Shown here: positions 1 through 6,573 of the stretch, one piece after another
Numbering within the stretch: position 1 is the first letter of the stretch
Layout of the letters: the number at the start of each line of letters is the position of its first letter
Assembly (NCBI GenBank): GCA_003132645.1
Contig: PKYM01000004.1
Coordinates: 1-8,152, forward strand
Source of the DNA: Actinomycetota bacterium
Lineage (GTDB): Bacteria; Actinomycetota; Thermoleophilia; UBA2241
DNA length: 8,152 nt
Reading direction: 5' to 3'
The notes under the pieces: generated by a model
Database searches by the model: none
The model's input: the letters and a program-made list of their open reading frames with translations, nothing else
What the model was told of the DNA's origin: nothing
Program-made: the position numbers and the translations under genes

Positions 1-1719
1 CCCGTCGCCCAGCCCTGGGGCGACACGCTGGGCCGGCGGCGCATCGGCTTCGTGATCGCCGCGGTGATGCTCGGCATGCTGCTCTCGGCCCTCGACCAGA
101 CGGTGGTCGGCACGGCCATGCCGCGCATCGTCGCCAGCCTCAACGGTCTGCAGCACTACGCCTGGGTGGCGACCGGCTACCTGCTTGCCTCGACCGCCTC
201 GATGCCGATCTGGGGCAAGCTCAGCGACGCCTACGGGCGCAAGCGCTTCTTCATTCTCGGCATGGCGCTGTTCGTCACCGGCTCGGTGCTCTGCGGCCAA
301 AGCCACAGCATGACCGAGCTCATCATGTTTCGCGCCTTCCAGGGCCTGGGCGCCGGCGCCATGATGCCGATCTCGCAGGCGATCATCGGCGACATCTTTC
401 CGCCGGCCACCCGGGCACGCTGGACCGGCGTGCTCATGAGCGTCTGGGGTTTTGCCACCATCATCGGCCCGCTGATCGGCGGCTGGATCACCGACAGCAG
501 CCTGGGCTGGCGCTGGACCTTCTACGTCAACGTGCCGGTGGGCATCATCGCCCTGACCTTCGCCGCCTTCGCGCTGCCCGGCCACGTGAGCCTGCGCAAG
601 CACAGCATCGACTACATAGGCTCGACTCTCCTGGTGGCGGCCGCCGTGCCGCTCCTGCTGGGGCTGAGCTGGGGCGGCAACACCTACCCCTGGATGTCGT
701 GGCAGATCGTCGGCATGTTCGGCTTCTCGCTCGTCATGTGGGTGTCGTTCTTCATGCGCGAGATGCAGGCCGCCGAGCCTGTGATCAACCCGCGGCTCTT
801 CGAGAACAGCATCTTCACCGTGTCGGCGGCCGCGGCCGCCCTGCAGAGCGCCGCGATGTTCGGCGCCATCATGTTCCTGCCGCTGTTCGTGCAGGGCGTG
901 CTCGGCAAGTCGGCGACCAACTCGGGCATCATCCTCATGCCGATGATGCTGGGCGCCATCGCCACCAGCATCGGCGCGGGGCAGATCCTCGCCAAGACGG
1001 GCCGCTACAAGGTGATCGTCGTCATCGGCTTCATACTGGCGGCGATCGGCGCCTGGCTGCTCTCGCGCATGGGTATCGGCACGACCTGGCCCACGCTGGC
1101 GCGCAACATGGTGGTCATGGGCCTGGGCCTCGGCGTGGCGATGAGCGCCTTCACCGTGATCGTGCAGAACCAGTACCCCTCACATCGGCTGGGAGAGGTG
1201 ACGGCCGGGCTGCAGTTCTTTCGCTCGATCGGCAGCACCGTGGGCCTGGCCGTGTTCGGCACCATCCTGAACAACCAGTTCGCCGCCTCGATGAAGGCCA
1301 ATCTGCCGGCGCCGCTGGCCAAATACAACGGCTCGGCGGCCCTCGACAACCCGCAGGTGCTGCTCTCGCCGTCCGCCAGCACGAAGATCCACGACATGTT
1401 CGCCAAGGCCGGCGCCCCCGGCGAGGCGCTCTTTCAGGGCTTCATGCACGCCGTGCGCCTGAGCCTGAGCACGGCGATCAGCGACCTCTTTCTGATCTCC
1501 GCCGTGGTCGGTCTGGCCGGGCTGGTCGTCGTGCTCTTCCTGCGCGAGGATCCGTTGCGTCGCACGCACGCGATCGACCCCGACAGCGGCGAAGAAGACA
1601 GCGAGGCCGGGCCGGCGCAGGGCGCCGGGGCAGAGTCGCGGACGGGGGCGGAGTCGGGGACTGGGCCAGGCTCGGGGATCGAGTCAGGGCTGGAGCCCGA
1701 GGCGGAGGGCGCAGTCTAG
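1..1719 (+). CDS. DHA2-family (EmrB/QacA-type) multidrug efflux MFS transporter, 5'-truncated by window edge
   Basis: Inner-membrane proton-driven drug exporter of the 14-helix DHA2 group; this is a family assignment and the substrate is unknown. The frame is open to base 1, and the 17 upstream codons (ending RRRIGF) run straight into helix 1, so the true start lies left of the window; the GTG at 52 is only the first start-like codon. Counting from that GTG: helix-1 motif LDQTVVGTAMP (14-24), MFS motif A GKLSDAYGRKR (55-65) between helices 2 and 3, RAFQGLGAG (94-102), antiporter motif C around GFATIIGPLIGG (133-144), and the family-typical WRWTFYVNVPVG (153-164). Hydrophobic segments continue to about residue 500, as expected for 14 helices. 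The last ~45 residues form a hydrophilic tail rich in Glu, Gly and Ser, probably cytoplasmic. Stop is TAG at 1717. No regulator gene is visible. Family call is secure. Confidence 0.95.
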   Translation, partial: PVAQPWGDTLGRRRIGFVIAAVMLGMLLSALDQTVVGTAMPRIVASLNGLQHYAWVATGYLLASTASMPIWGKLSDAYGRKRFFILGMALFVTGSVLCGQSHSMTELIMFRAFQGLGAGAMMPISQAIIGDIFPPATRARWTGVLMSVWGFATIIGPLIGGWITDSSLGWRWTFYVNVPVGIIALTFAAFALPGHVSLRKHSIDYIGSTLLVAAAVPLLLGLSWGGNTYPWMSWQIVGMFGFSLVMWVSFFMREMQAAEPVINPRLFENSIFTVSAAAAALQSAAMFGAIMFLPLFVQGVLGKSATNSGIILMPMMLGAIATSIGAGQILAKTGRYKVIVVIGFILAAIGAWLLSRMGIGTTWPTLARNMVVMGLGLGVAMSAFTVIVQNQYPSHRLGEVTAGLQFFRSIGSTVGLAVFGTILNNQFAASMKANLPAPLAKYNGSAALDNPQVLLSPSASTKIHDMFAKAGAPGEALFQGFMHAVRLSLSTAISDLFLISAVVGLAGLVVVLFLREDPLRRTHAIDPDSGEEDSEAGPAQGAGAESRTGAESGTGPGSGIESGLEPEAEGAV

Positions 1720-1727
1720 CCGCGCAC

Positions 1728-1756
1728 GTCGCGGGCGGCGTAGGCCCGCCCGCGAC
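1728..1756. terminator. GC-rich dyad between convergent genes, possible bidirectional terminator
   Basis: A perfect 11-bp inverted repeat: GTCGCGGGCGG (1728-1738), a 7-nt loop, then CCGCCCGCGAC (1746-1756). It starts 8 bp after the transporter stop and ends 11 bp before the end of the convergent gene on the other strand, the position expected of a shared terminator. No T-run follows on either strand, so it is not a canonical intrinsic terminator. U-poor hairpins at gene ends are common in high-GC actinobacteria. The hairpin is seen directly; the terminator role is inferred. Confidence 0.6.
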
Positions 1757-1767
1757 CTCGGCGCGGG

Positions 1768-2190
1768 TTATCTGCGGGCGCTCTGCTCCCCCGTCGCCGC
1801 GCAGAAGCGGCAGTGGCAGTCGTAGGCATGCCGCCAGCCGTATTCGATGCCGACATCCTCAAGGGCTGAGGCATCGATCACGGTGGGACCCCCCTCGGGG
1901 CCCAGATCGCCGTCTTCGTCGAACAGGAACACCCTGTCGTCGAGGAACAGGACGCGTTCGCCGTACTTCTGAAAGATGGCGGGCATGCGGCTCTGCTTGA
2001 CCTGCTCGAAGGTCAGGCGAGTGTGCCCCAGCTCTCGCAAGGTACGCCGCACGACGAGCTGCCAGGCGGTCGGTGTGGCCCGTGACTCTGTTGGCGTGTC
2101 GAGCGAAACGTACGAGCGCCGACGCACCGATTGATCCTGGACTGCCGCTGCCCTTTTGAGGGAAGCGGCGGCTGCAAAGCCGTCTCTCAT
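1768..2190 (-). CDS. hypothetical protein, 140 aa, with C-terminal Cys-rich CHCxxC motif
   Basis: I do not recognise this protein. The start is the ATG at 2190 (MRDGF), because GAGGGGGA sits 7 nt upstream; the frame stays open further to 2343, but that extension lies over the predicted promoter and leader. Predicted soluble: no signal peptide or membrane helix. Residues 1-40 are Ala/Arg/Ser-rich and probably flexible. Residues 41-66 look helical (WQLVVRRTLREL...TFEQVKQ). Residues 76-95 carry an acidic beta-like stretch (RVLFLDDRVFLFDEDGD). The tail has H121, C125, H126, C127 and C130 in HAYDCHCRFC, a possible metal-binding cluster. It is expressed away from the DUF1361 gene and convergent with the efflux gene. 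The good ribosome site, promoter candidate and TAA stop support a real gene. Function is unknown: a small zinc-binding or redox protein is one guess, with no family match by eye. Confidence 0.72.
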   Translation of the reverse strand: MRDGFAAAASLKRAAAVQDQSVRRRSYVSLDTPTESRATPTAWQLVVRRTLRELGHTRLTFEQVKQSRMPAIFQKYGERVLFLDDRVFLFDEDGDLGPEGGPTVIDASALEDVGIEYGWRHAYDCHCRFCAATGEQSARR

Positions 2191-2197
2191 GTGGTCT

Positions 2198-2205
2198 TCC
2201 CCCTC
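2198..2205 (-). promoter_or_regulatory. Shine-Dalgarno that fixes the start of the Cys-tailed protein gene
   Basis: Read on the minus strand this is GAGGGGGA, 7 nt before the ATG at 2190. It is the best ribosome-binding match in the window, and it is why the shorter 140-aa form was chosen over the open frame reaching 2343. Confidence 0.7.
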
Positions 2206-2273
2206 GTGTGTCTTTGTGGTGGGGAGCTCGCACAGCCCATGCGCCATTCCCCATCCAGATCTCTCCCCGCGAT

Positions 2274-2297
2274 CTCGCTCGCGTTGCCGCGAGCGAG
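2274..2297. promoter_or_regulatory. perfect 10-bp inverted repeat in the divergent intergenic region (operator or leader hairpin)
   Basis: CTCGCTCGCG (2274-2283), loop TTGC (2284-2287), CGCGAGCGAG (2288-2297): a perfect dyad with a 4-nt loop. Relative to the minus-strand promoter proposed at 2315-2343 it would fall about +11 to +35 of the transcript, and it lies 84 bp before the start codon at 2190. It could be a repressor operator just past the transcription start, or a stable RNA hairpin in the 5' leader. No upstream gene ends here, so a terminator is unlikely unless it acts as an attenuator; there is no T-run. The structure is seen directly; the role is inferred. Confidence 0.5.
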
Positions 2298-2314
2298 TCC
2301 CCCGCAGGCATACG

Positions 2315-2343
2315 ATACTAAGCCGGTGCCAGGGCAGGTTCAA
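2315..2343 (-). promoter_or_regulatory. candidate sigma-A/sigma-70 promoter for the Cys-tailed protein gene
   Basis: On the minus strand, -35 TTGAAC (2343-2338), a 17-nt spacer, and -10 TAGTAT (2320-2315). Each hexamer matches its consensus at 4 of 6 positions with ideal spacing, in otherwise GC-rich DNA. The predicted transcript starts near 2308, giving a leader of about 118 nt before the ATG at 2190. The same AT-rich patch read on + gives TACGAT (2311-2316), but I find no well-spaced -35 for it. Confidence 0.45.
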
Positions 2344-2445
2344 TGTCTCACGTCAAAGGTGACAACGGTTTTGGCCCGGATCTCGAGCGACCGGGCGACC
2401 CGCGTCGATGGTAGGCTTCGGCGACGTGTCGTCACGGGGGACTGG

Positions 2446-3129
2446 ATGAAAGCCAAGTCATACGCGGGGAATCCCTATGCCGCGGTGTTCGTGCTGCTGG
2501 GGTGCGCCTCGGCCGTGGGCATCGCTCTGGTGGGCGCTCGCTTTGCGCGCAGTCACACGTCGCACTACGAGTTCCTCGTCTGGAACCTGTTCCTTGCCTG
2601 GGTGCCGGTGGCGCTGGCCGCGCTCGCTTACAGGGTCTCCTTCAGGCGCGGCGCGCTGGGACGCCTGACCCTCGTTCTCACGGCGGTCGTCTGGCTGGCG
2701 TTCTTTCCGAACGCGCCGTACATTCTCACGGACTTCGCCCACCTCGTCGACATCCACGACCACGTGCCGCTCTGGTACGACGTGATCCTGATCGCCTGGT
2801 ATGCGTGGACCGGGCTACTGCTCGGGATCCTCTCGCTGCGCCTCATGCAGGACATCGTGCAGCGAGGCATGGGGAGCGTGGCGGGCTGGTCTCTGGTGGC
2901 GGCGGCGACGGTGCTGGGGAGCATCGGCATCTACATCGGCCGCTTTCTGCGCTGGAACAGCTGGCAGGCCTTCCAGGCACCCGGATCGCTTCTTCACAGA
3001 GCCCTGGGCGGTGCCGAAGGGCCTGACGTCGACGTGCGGTTCCTGGGCTTCTCGGCGCTCTTTGCGGCGCTGTTTCTATTCGTGTACCTGGCGGTCTATC
3101 TGCTGGGGGCCGGGAGGGACCGGGCGTAG
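2446..3129 (+). CDS. DUF1361 family integral membrane protein, 227 aa
   Basis: A polytopic membrane protein of unknown function, DUF1361 family. Family hallmarks: FFPNAPYILTD (residues 86-96), WYD (110-112) followed by AWTGLLLGILSL (120-131), and GIYIGRFLRWNSW (161-173). Hydrophobic segments near 11-31, 43-63, 73-88, 112-132, 147-166 and 199-222 suggest six helices; the conserved polar motifs at helix edges hint at a shared binding or catalytic face, but no reaction is established. The ATG at 2446 is chosen because the protein then begins just before helix 1, at the usual family length, with a weak GGGGG ribosome site 5 nt upstream (2436-2440). The in-frame extension to 2131 overlaps the opposite gene and encodes a non-membrane, Arg/Pro-rich stretch. 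Divergent from the Cys-tailed gene and 162 bp before the Asp-box gene, so co-transcription with either side is not evident. Confidence 0.9.
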   Translation: MKAKSYAGNPYAAVFVLLGCASAVGIALVGARFARSHTSHYEFLVWNLFLAWVPVALAALAYRVSFRRGALGRLTLVLTAVVWLAFFPNAPYILTDFAHLVDIHDHVPLWYDVILIAWYAWTGLLLGILSLRLMQDIVQRGMGSVAGWSLVAAATVLGSIGIYIGRFLRWNSWQAFQAPGSLLHRALGGAEGPDVDVRFLGFSALFAALFLFVYLAVYLLGAGRDRA

Positions 3130-3155
3130 GGGTCTTTACTCCTCTCAACACCGCT

Positions 3156-3219
3156 GAGACACCCGCCCGTCGCCGCCTGTAGTATCCTCATTTTTGATGA
3201 CTGCCACTGCGCTTATCAT
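3156..3219 (+). promoter_or_regulatory. possible promoter region upstream of the Asp-box/TIG gene pair
   Basis: This is the only AT-rich patch in the 162-bp gap before the Asp-box gene. Two weak options are visible: GAGACA (3156-3161)-18-TAGTAT (3180-3185), and a good -10 TATCAT (3214-3219, 5 of 6) whose nearest -35-like TTGATG (3194-3199) is only 14 nt away, too close for standard sigma factors. A dyad TGATGA/TCATCA (3195-3200, 3216-3221) also lies here. Either option would serve the Asp-box gene and the TIG gene behind it. Confidence 0.28.
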
Positions 3220-3283
3220 CAGGGGGGCCGGCTTCAACGTCTCGCACGCGTTCGACGCGCTGCCCGTGACCCCATCGGCTCCA

Positions 3284-3305
3284 CCGCCGCCATGACTGGC
3301 GGCGG
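3284..3305. promoter_or_regulatory. hairpin enclosing the first ATG of the Asp-box protein gene
   Basis: CCGCCGCC (3284-3291), loop ATGACT (3292-3297), GGCGGCGG (3298-3305): a perfect 8-bp GC-only stem with the first candidate start codon in the loop. There is no Shine-Dalgarno before this ATG or before the next in-frame ATG at 3307. If real in the mRNA, the hairpin could restrain translation or present the start codon. It may also be chance in GC-rich sequence. Confidence 0.4.
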
Positions 3306-4875
3306 CATGAGGTTTCTCGTTGCAGTGGCCGTTGCGCTGGCGGCGGCGGGCGGCTCTGCCGCGGCACTGGCGTCGCCCGCCGCCGCTTCTTCGGCGCCTG
3401 CCTGGACGAAGCTCACCGACCCCTTCCCCGCGGGGGTCACGCTGCGTTCGGTCGCGACCTTCGGCCCGAGCGGTGTCGCGCTGCTGGGCTCGTCGAGATC
3501 CATCGCGATCAGCGAGGACGGCGGCACGACCTGGAAGCTTCACATAACGTCAGGAGGCCGGGCGCTGCAGGCGCTCGCGTTCGCCGGCGCAAACGACGGC
3601 TTTGCGGCGGGCCCGGCGGGCACCATCCTCGAAAGCACCGATGGCGGCGACACGTGGGCCCCTGACCCCTCGACGAGTCTCGGCACATTCTCTGCCGTGG
3701 CCGCGTCAGCGAGGCTCGTCTGTGCTCTCGGCGCGACGTCGATTACGGCGACCACCACGCCGGCCGCGCCATCCTGGACCATAGAGCAGCCGCTGACCAC
3801 GAGCCTGTCGTCGATCGTCTGCGACGCCGCGGGCTTCGCGGCCGCGGCCGGCGCCGGCGGGACGATCACGACGCGCAGCGCGGCGACCTCGCCCGCGACC
3901 TGGACGACGCCCACTTCACTCCCGGCGAACGACAATGTCGTCGCCCTGGCGCTGGCGCCGACGCCAGTCTGGGGCAACGGCACGCCCGACCTCTTTGCCG
4001 TCTCAGCGGGCGACGTGCAGGGCAGCGACGACCAAGGCGCCAGCTTTACCGCGCTCCCCACTCGGCCGGCGTCGGCGAGTGGGTCGAGCCAACTCTCTGC
4101 CGCCTGCCTCGGCGGGCCGCAGCCCAGGCTGCTCGTCGGTGGGCAGGCGGGACTGCTCGAGTGCTACGAGCTGGGCGGCACGTGGCATGTGGCCCGCGGT
4201 CCGCTTGCCGGCGACATCGTCGCCTGCGCGGCCGGCCCCGGGTCGGTCGCCTATGCGGTCTCGGCCGCCGGGATCGAGCGCACGCTGTCGTACGGCGACC
4301 CGGCCTCGACACTGACCGCGACGCCGGCCACCGTGACCGCCGGCGCCAAGGTGCACTTCGCCATCTCGTCGCCGATCTTGGCCGACGGCACCCTGATCCT
4401 CGACCGCCGGTCGGCCGGCGGTAGCTGGCAGCAGATGGTGTCGCACTCGTGGTCGTCCTCACTGCCGAACTTCCCTGCGGTGAATGACTCTCCCCGGCGC
4501 ACCACCCAGTATCGACTGCGTTTCGTGTACGCGCACAGGACCGCCATGACCAGCCGCGCCGTCACGGTCGGCGTGCGACCCAACCTCGTGGTGAACCAGT
4601 CGTCGCTGCACCTGCGCAAGGGCGCCGTCTACCGCTTGACCGGCCAGGTGCTCCCGGCCGAGAACGGCGCCTCGGTCACCGTCTGGACGAACCGTGGCGG
4701 CACGTGGCACAGGTGCGCGACCGGCGGCAGAGTGCGGTTGAGCAGCCGGCCGACGTTCAGAACGAGGCTCTTCGGGACCCCGAATCGCGAGAGCTACATG
4801 CTGCAGGTCCGCATGGCGGCCGACAGGCTCCATCTCGCTGCAGTGAGCTCGCTGGTCCGGGTGGCGATCAGGTAG
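3292..4875 (+). CDS. secreted Asp-box (BNR/Ycf48-like) beta-propeller protein with C-terminal Ig-like regions, 527 aa
   Basis: Predicted exported protein. A Sec-type signal covers residues ~6-32 (RFLVAVAVALAAAGG, then ALASPAAAS), so the start is ATG 3292 or, equally well for the signal, ATG 3307 (MRFLV). The propeller part (about 36-335) holds Asp-boxes SEDGGTTW (74-81), STDGGDTW (115-122) and SDDQGASF (245-252), plus degenerate copies near 194-204 and 291-298. That fits about five or more blades of the type found in sialidase-like and Ycf48-like proteins. No sialidase catalytic set is recognisable, so a binding role is more likely than hydrolysis. Residues ~338-428 and ~429-527 look like two beta-sandwich modules (TATPATVTAGAKVHF...; SSLHLRKGAVYRLTGQV...). 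No LPXTG or C-terminal anchor helix is seen. The stop is 15 nt before the TIG gene start, so the two are probably co-transcribed. Fold class is good; ligand and exact role are unknown. Confidence 0.85.
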   Translation: MTGGGMRFLVAVAVALAAAGGSAAALASPAAASSAPAWTKLTDPFPAGVTLRSVATFGPSGVALLGSSRSIAISEDGGTTWKLHITSGGRALQALAFAGANDGFAAGPAGTILESTDGGDTWAPDPSTSLGTFSAVAASARLVCALGATSITATTTPAAPSWTIEQPLTTSLSSIVCDAAGFAAAAGAGGTITTRSAATSPATWTTPTSLPANDNVVALALAPTPVWGNGTPDLFAVSAGDVQGSDDQGASFTALPTRPASASGSSQLSAACLGGPQPRLLVGGQAGLLECYELGGTWHVARGPLAGDIVACAAGPGSVAYAVSAAGIERTLSYGDPASTLTATPATVTAGAKVHFAISSPILADGTLILDRRSAGGSWQQMVSHSWSSSLPNFPAVNDSPRRTTQYRLRFVYAHRTAMTSRAVTVGVRPNLVVNQSSLHLRKGAVYRLTGQVLPAENGASVTVWTNRGGTWHRCATGGRVRLSSRPTFRTRLFGTPNRESYMLQVRMAADRLHLAAVSSLVRVAIR

Positions 4876-4880
4876 GGTTT

Positions 4881-4885
4881 GGAGG
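4881..4885 (+). promoter_or_regulatory. Shine-Dalgarno deciding the start of the TIG-repeat gene
   Basis: GGAGG lies 5 nt before ATG 4891, 2 nt before ATG 4888 and overlaps the region just after TTG 4879. The spacing favours 4891 as start. It also shows that the TIG gene has its own ribosome site within the short gap after the Asp-box gene. Confidence 0.65.
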
Positions 4886-4890
4886 CCATG

Positions 4891-6573
4891 ATGTTGAGGG
4901 GCGCCCTTAAGCTAGCGACGGTCGTACTTGGTCTAGCCCTCGGCGTGGTCCTGGTCATGGGCTGGGCCTCGCCTGGTTTCGCCCTGGCGGCTGCCAAACC
5001 CGTAGTCACCCATGTCAGTCCGGCCCACGGCTCGACCCTGGGCGGCAATACCGTGACCATTCGCGGCAGGCGCTTCGCCGCACATGGCCACCGCCTGGTC
5101 AAGAAGGTCACCTTTGGGACGAGAGCTGCGACGAAGGTCAAGGTGCACTCCGCCACCTGGATCACCGTCCGCGCTCCGAAGGGTTCGGGCGCCGTGAATG
5201 TACGCGTGACCACCGCGGCAGGCAGGAGCGTCAAGGTGTCGGCCGACAAGTACACCTACAAGGTCCCGGCTCTGAAAGTCACCGGCCTCAGCCCAACCAC
5301 CGGCTCGACGCTCGGCGGCACCGAGGCGACCATCACCGGCAGCGGCTTCGCCGGCGCCACCGCGGTCTCGTTCGGTACAACCTCGGCTGCGCTGTTCTCG
5401 GTGTCGTCCGATACCACGATCCATGTCACGGCGCCCGCCGGTACGGGCACCGTGGACGTGACCGTGACCACTCCGGCTGGAACCAGCGCCACCTCTGCGG
5501 CCGACCAGTACAACTACTACGCTCCCGCTGCCGTCAACGGCCTCAGCCCGACCAGCGGCCCGGCCGTGGGCGGCACCACCGTGACGATCACAGGCAGCGT
5601 CTTGTATGCCGCCAGCGCGGTCAGGTTCGGCACGGCCTCTGCTGTCTACACGGTGATCTCCAACAGCAAGATCGTGGCCACGGCGCCTCCCGGCACGGGC
5701 ACCGTGGACGTGCGCGTGACCACCCCGGCGGGCACGAGCGCTGTGGTGACGGCCGACAAGTACACCTACGTTGCCGCACCCGCCGTCAGCGGCCTCAGCC
5801 CGACCAGCGGCCCGGCCGTGGGCGGCACCAAGGTGACTATTACAGGCAGCGTCTTCAGCGGCGCCAGCGCGGTCAAGTTCGGGACGACCGCCGCTGCGTC
5901 GTTCTCGCTGTCGTCGGCCAGCAAGATCGTGGCCACGGCGCCTCCCGGCATCGGCACCGTGGACGTGCGCGTGACCACCCCGGCGGGCACGAGCGCTGTG
6001 GTGACGGCCGACAGGTACACCTACGCCGCGCCGCTCATCAAGGTGACCGCAGTCAGCAGCATCGCGGATGTCCCCGTGGCCAACGGCACGAGCCTGAGTG
6101 CCGCCAAGGCGGCGCTGCCGACGACGGTGGGCGTCAGCCTGAGCAACGGCACGTCGCCGACCGTGGACGTGACCTGGGCCGAGGGCAGCCCGGCCTATGA
6201 CGGCAGTACCGCCGGCAGCTACCCCTTCGTCGGCACGCTGAGCAACCTGCCGGCCGGCGTCACCAACCCGTCCGGCCTGACCGCTGCGGTGAACGTGAAC
6301 GTGCCCGCGAGCAGCGACACGGCGATTGTCTCGACGCTGGGGAATGTGGACAACACCGCCCTGACGATCACGGCGGTGCCTGCCGATACGACGGCCGGCG
6401 CTCTGAAGGCCGCACTCAGCGCGACCGACGGCTCGGTGCAGACCTACGCGGTGTACGAGTCTGACGGCACGACTGGTGTGAGCGATGACAGTGGCCTGAC
6501 GAGCGATGACCTGCTGGTCGTGACGGCGGCCGACGGGAGCACTACCGCGAGCTATATGATTACGGTGGTCTGA
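4891..6573 (+). CDS. secreted IPT/TIG-repeat protein with Ig-like C-terminal domains, 560 aa
   Basis: Predicted exported, non-enzymatic surface or secreted protein. Residues 1-33 are a signal peptide: LRGALK, a hydrophobic core, and ALA before AAKP. Four IPT/TIG Ig-like repeats follow (about 37-124, 125-213, 214-297, 298-382), each with the pattern V-x-x-x-SP-x-x-G-x-x-x-GG...VTI-x-G...V-x-FG...I-x-V/A-x-AP...VDVRVTT-x-x-G-x-S...YTY. Next comes a Big_4-like domain (~383-475) with GTSLSAAKAALPTTVGVSLSNG and VTWAEGSPAYDG, then a last ~85-residue module ending DLLVVTAADGSTTASYMITVV. TIG repeats are known from adhesins, receptors and extracellular enzymes; here no catalytic domain, LPXTG, SLH domain or membrane anchor is visible. 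Repeats 3 and 4 are nearly identical in DNA. Start 4891 is chosen by GGAGG spacing; 4888 or TTG 4879 would add only 1-4 residues. It follows the Asp-box gene closely, suggesting a joint surface role. Domain call is secure; function is inferred. Confidence 0.9.
   Translation: MLRGALKLATVVLGLALGVVLVMGWASPGFALAAAKPVVTHVSPAHGSTLGGNTVTIRGRRFAAHGHRLVKKVTFGTRAATKVKVHSATWITVRAPKGSGAVNVRVTTAAGRSVKVSADKYTYKVPALKVTGLSPTTGSTLGGTEATITGSGFAGATAVSFGTTSAALFSVSSDTTIHVTAPAGTGTVDVTVTTPAGTSATSAADQYNYYAPAAVNGLSPTSGPAVGGTTVTITGSVLYAASAVRFGTASAVYTVISNSKIVATAPPGTGTVDVRVTTPAGTSAVVTADKYTYVAAPAVSGLSPTSGPAVGGTKVTITGSVFSGASAVKFGTTAAASFSLSSASKIVATAPPGIGTVDVRVTTPAGTSAVVTADRYTYAAPLIKVTAVSSIADVPVANGTSLSAAKAALPTTVGVSLSNGTSPTVDVTWAEGSPAYDGSTAGSYPFVGTLSNLPAGVTNPSGLTAAVNVNVPASSDTAIVSTLGNVDNTALTITAVPADTTAGALKAALSATDGSVQTYAVYESDGTTGVSDDSGLTSDDLLVVTAADGSTTASYMITVV
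4999..6036 (+). repeat. four tandem IPT/TIG repeat units
   Basis: Units by reading frame: 4999-5262, 5263-5529, 5530-5781, 5782-6036, i.e. 264, 267, 252 and 255 bp. Units 1 and 2 are diverged from the others; units 3 and 4 are close copies. Unit 1 is the most basic (RRFAAHGHRLVKK), and units 2-4 are Thr/Ala/Ser-rich and nearly uncharged. Confidence 0.85.
5530..6025 (+). repeat. recent tandem duplication of TIG units 3 and 4 (near-identical DNA)
   Basis: 5530-5578 matches 5782-5830 with a single difference, and 5665-5770 matches 5920-6025 with 3 differences in 106 bp. The intervening middle (5579-5664 against 5831-5919) is more diverged and holds a one-codon length difference, so the offset changes from 252 to 255 bp. 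The pattern of conserved ends and a variable centre is seen directly. Confidence 0.85.

Noticed and set aside
699..2000. 433-codon + strand frame overlapping the transporter and the opposite small gene
   Set aside because: Arg-rich, low-complexity translation in an alternative frame of the MFS gene; it crosses the transporter stop and the terminator-like dyad with no ribosome site.
2191..2343. Longer form of the Cys-tailed protein starting at 2343
   Set aside because: The extension is Arg-rich, lacks a ribosome site and overlaps the predicted promoter; ATG 2190 has a strong Shine-Dalgarno.
2374..2396. Small hairpin GCCCGG/CCGGGC upstream of the DUF1361 gene
   Set aside because: Only 6 bp with an 11-nt loop in GC-rich DNA; expected often by chance and in no telling position.
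2131..2445. Upstream extension of the DUF1361 frame to 2131
   Set aside because: The extra residues are Pro/Arg-rich and non-membrane, overlap the opposite gene's start and promoter, and have no family similarity; ATG 2446 gives the usual family length.
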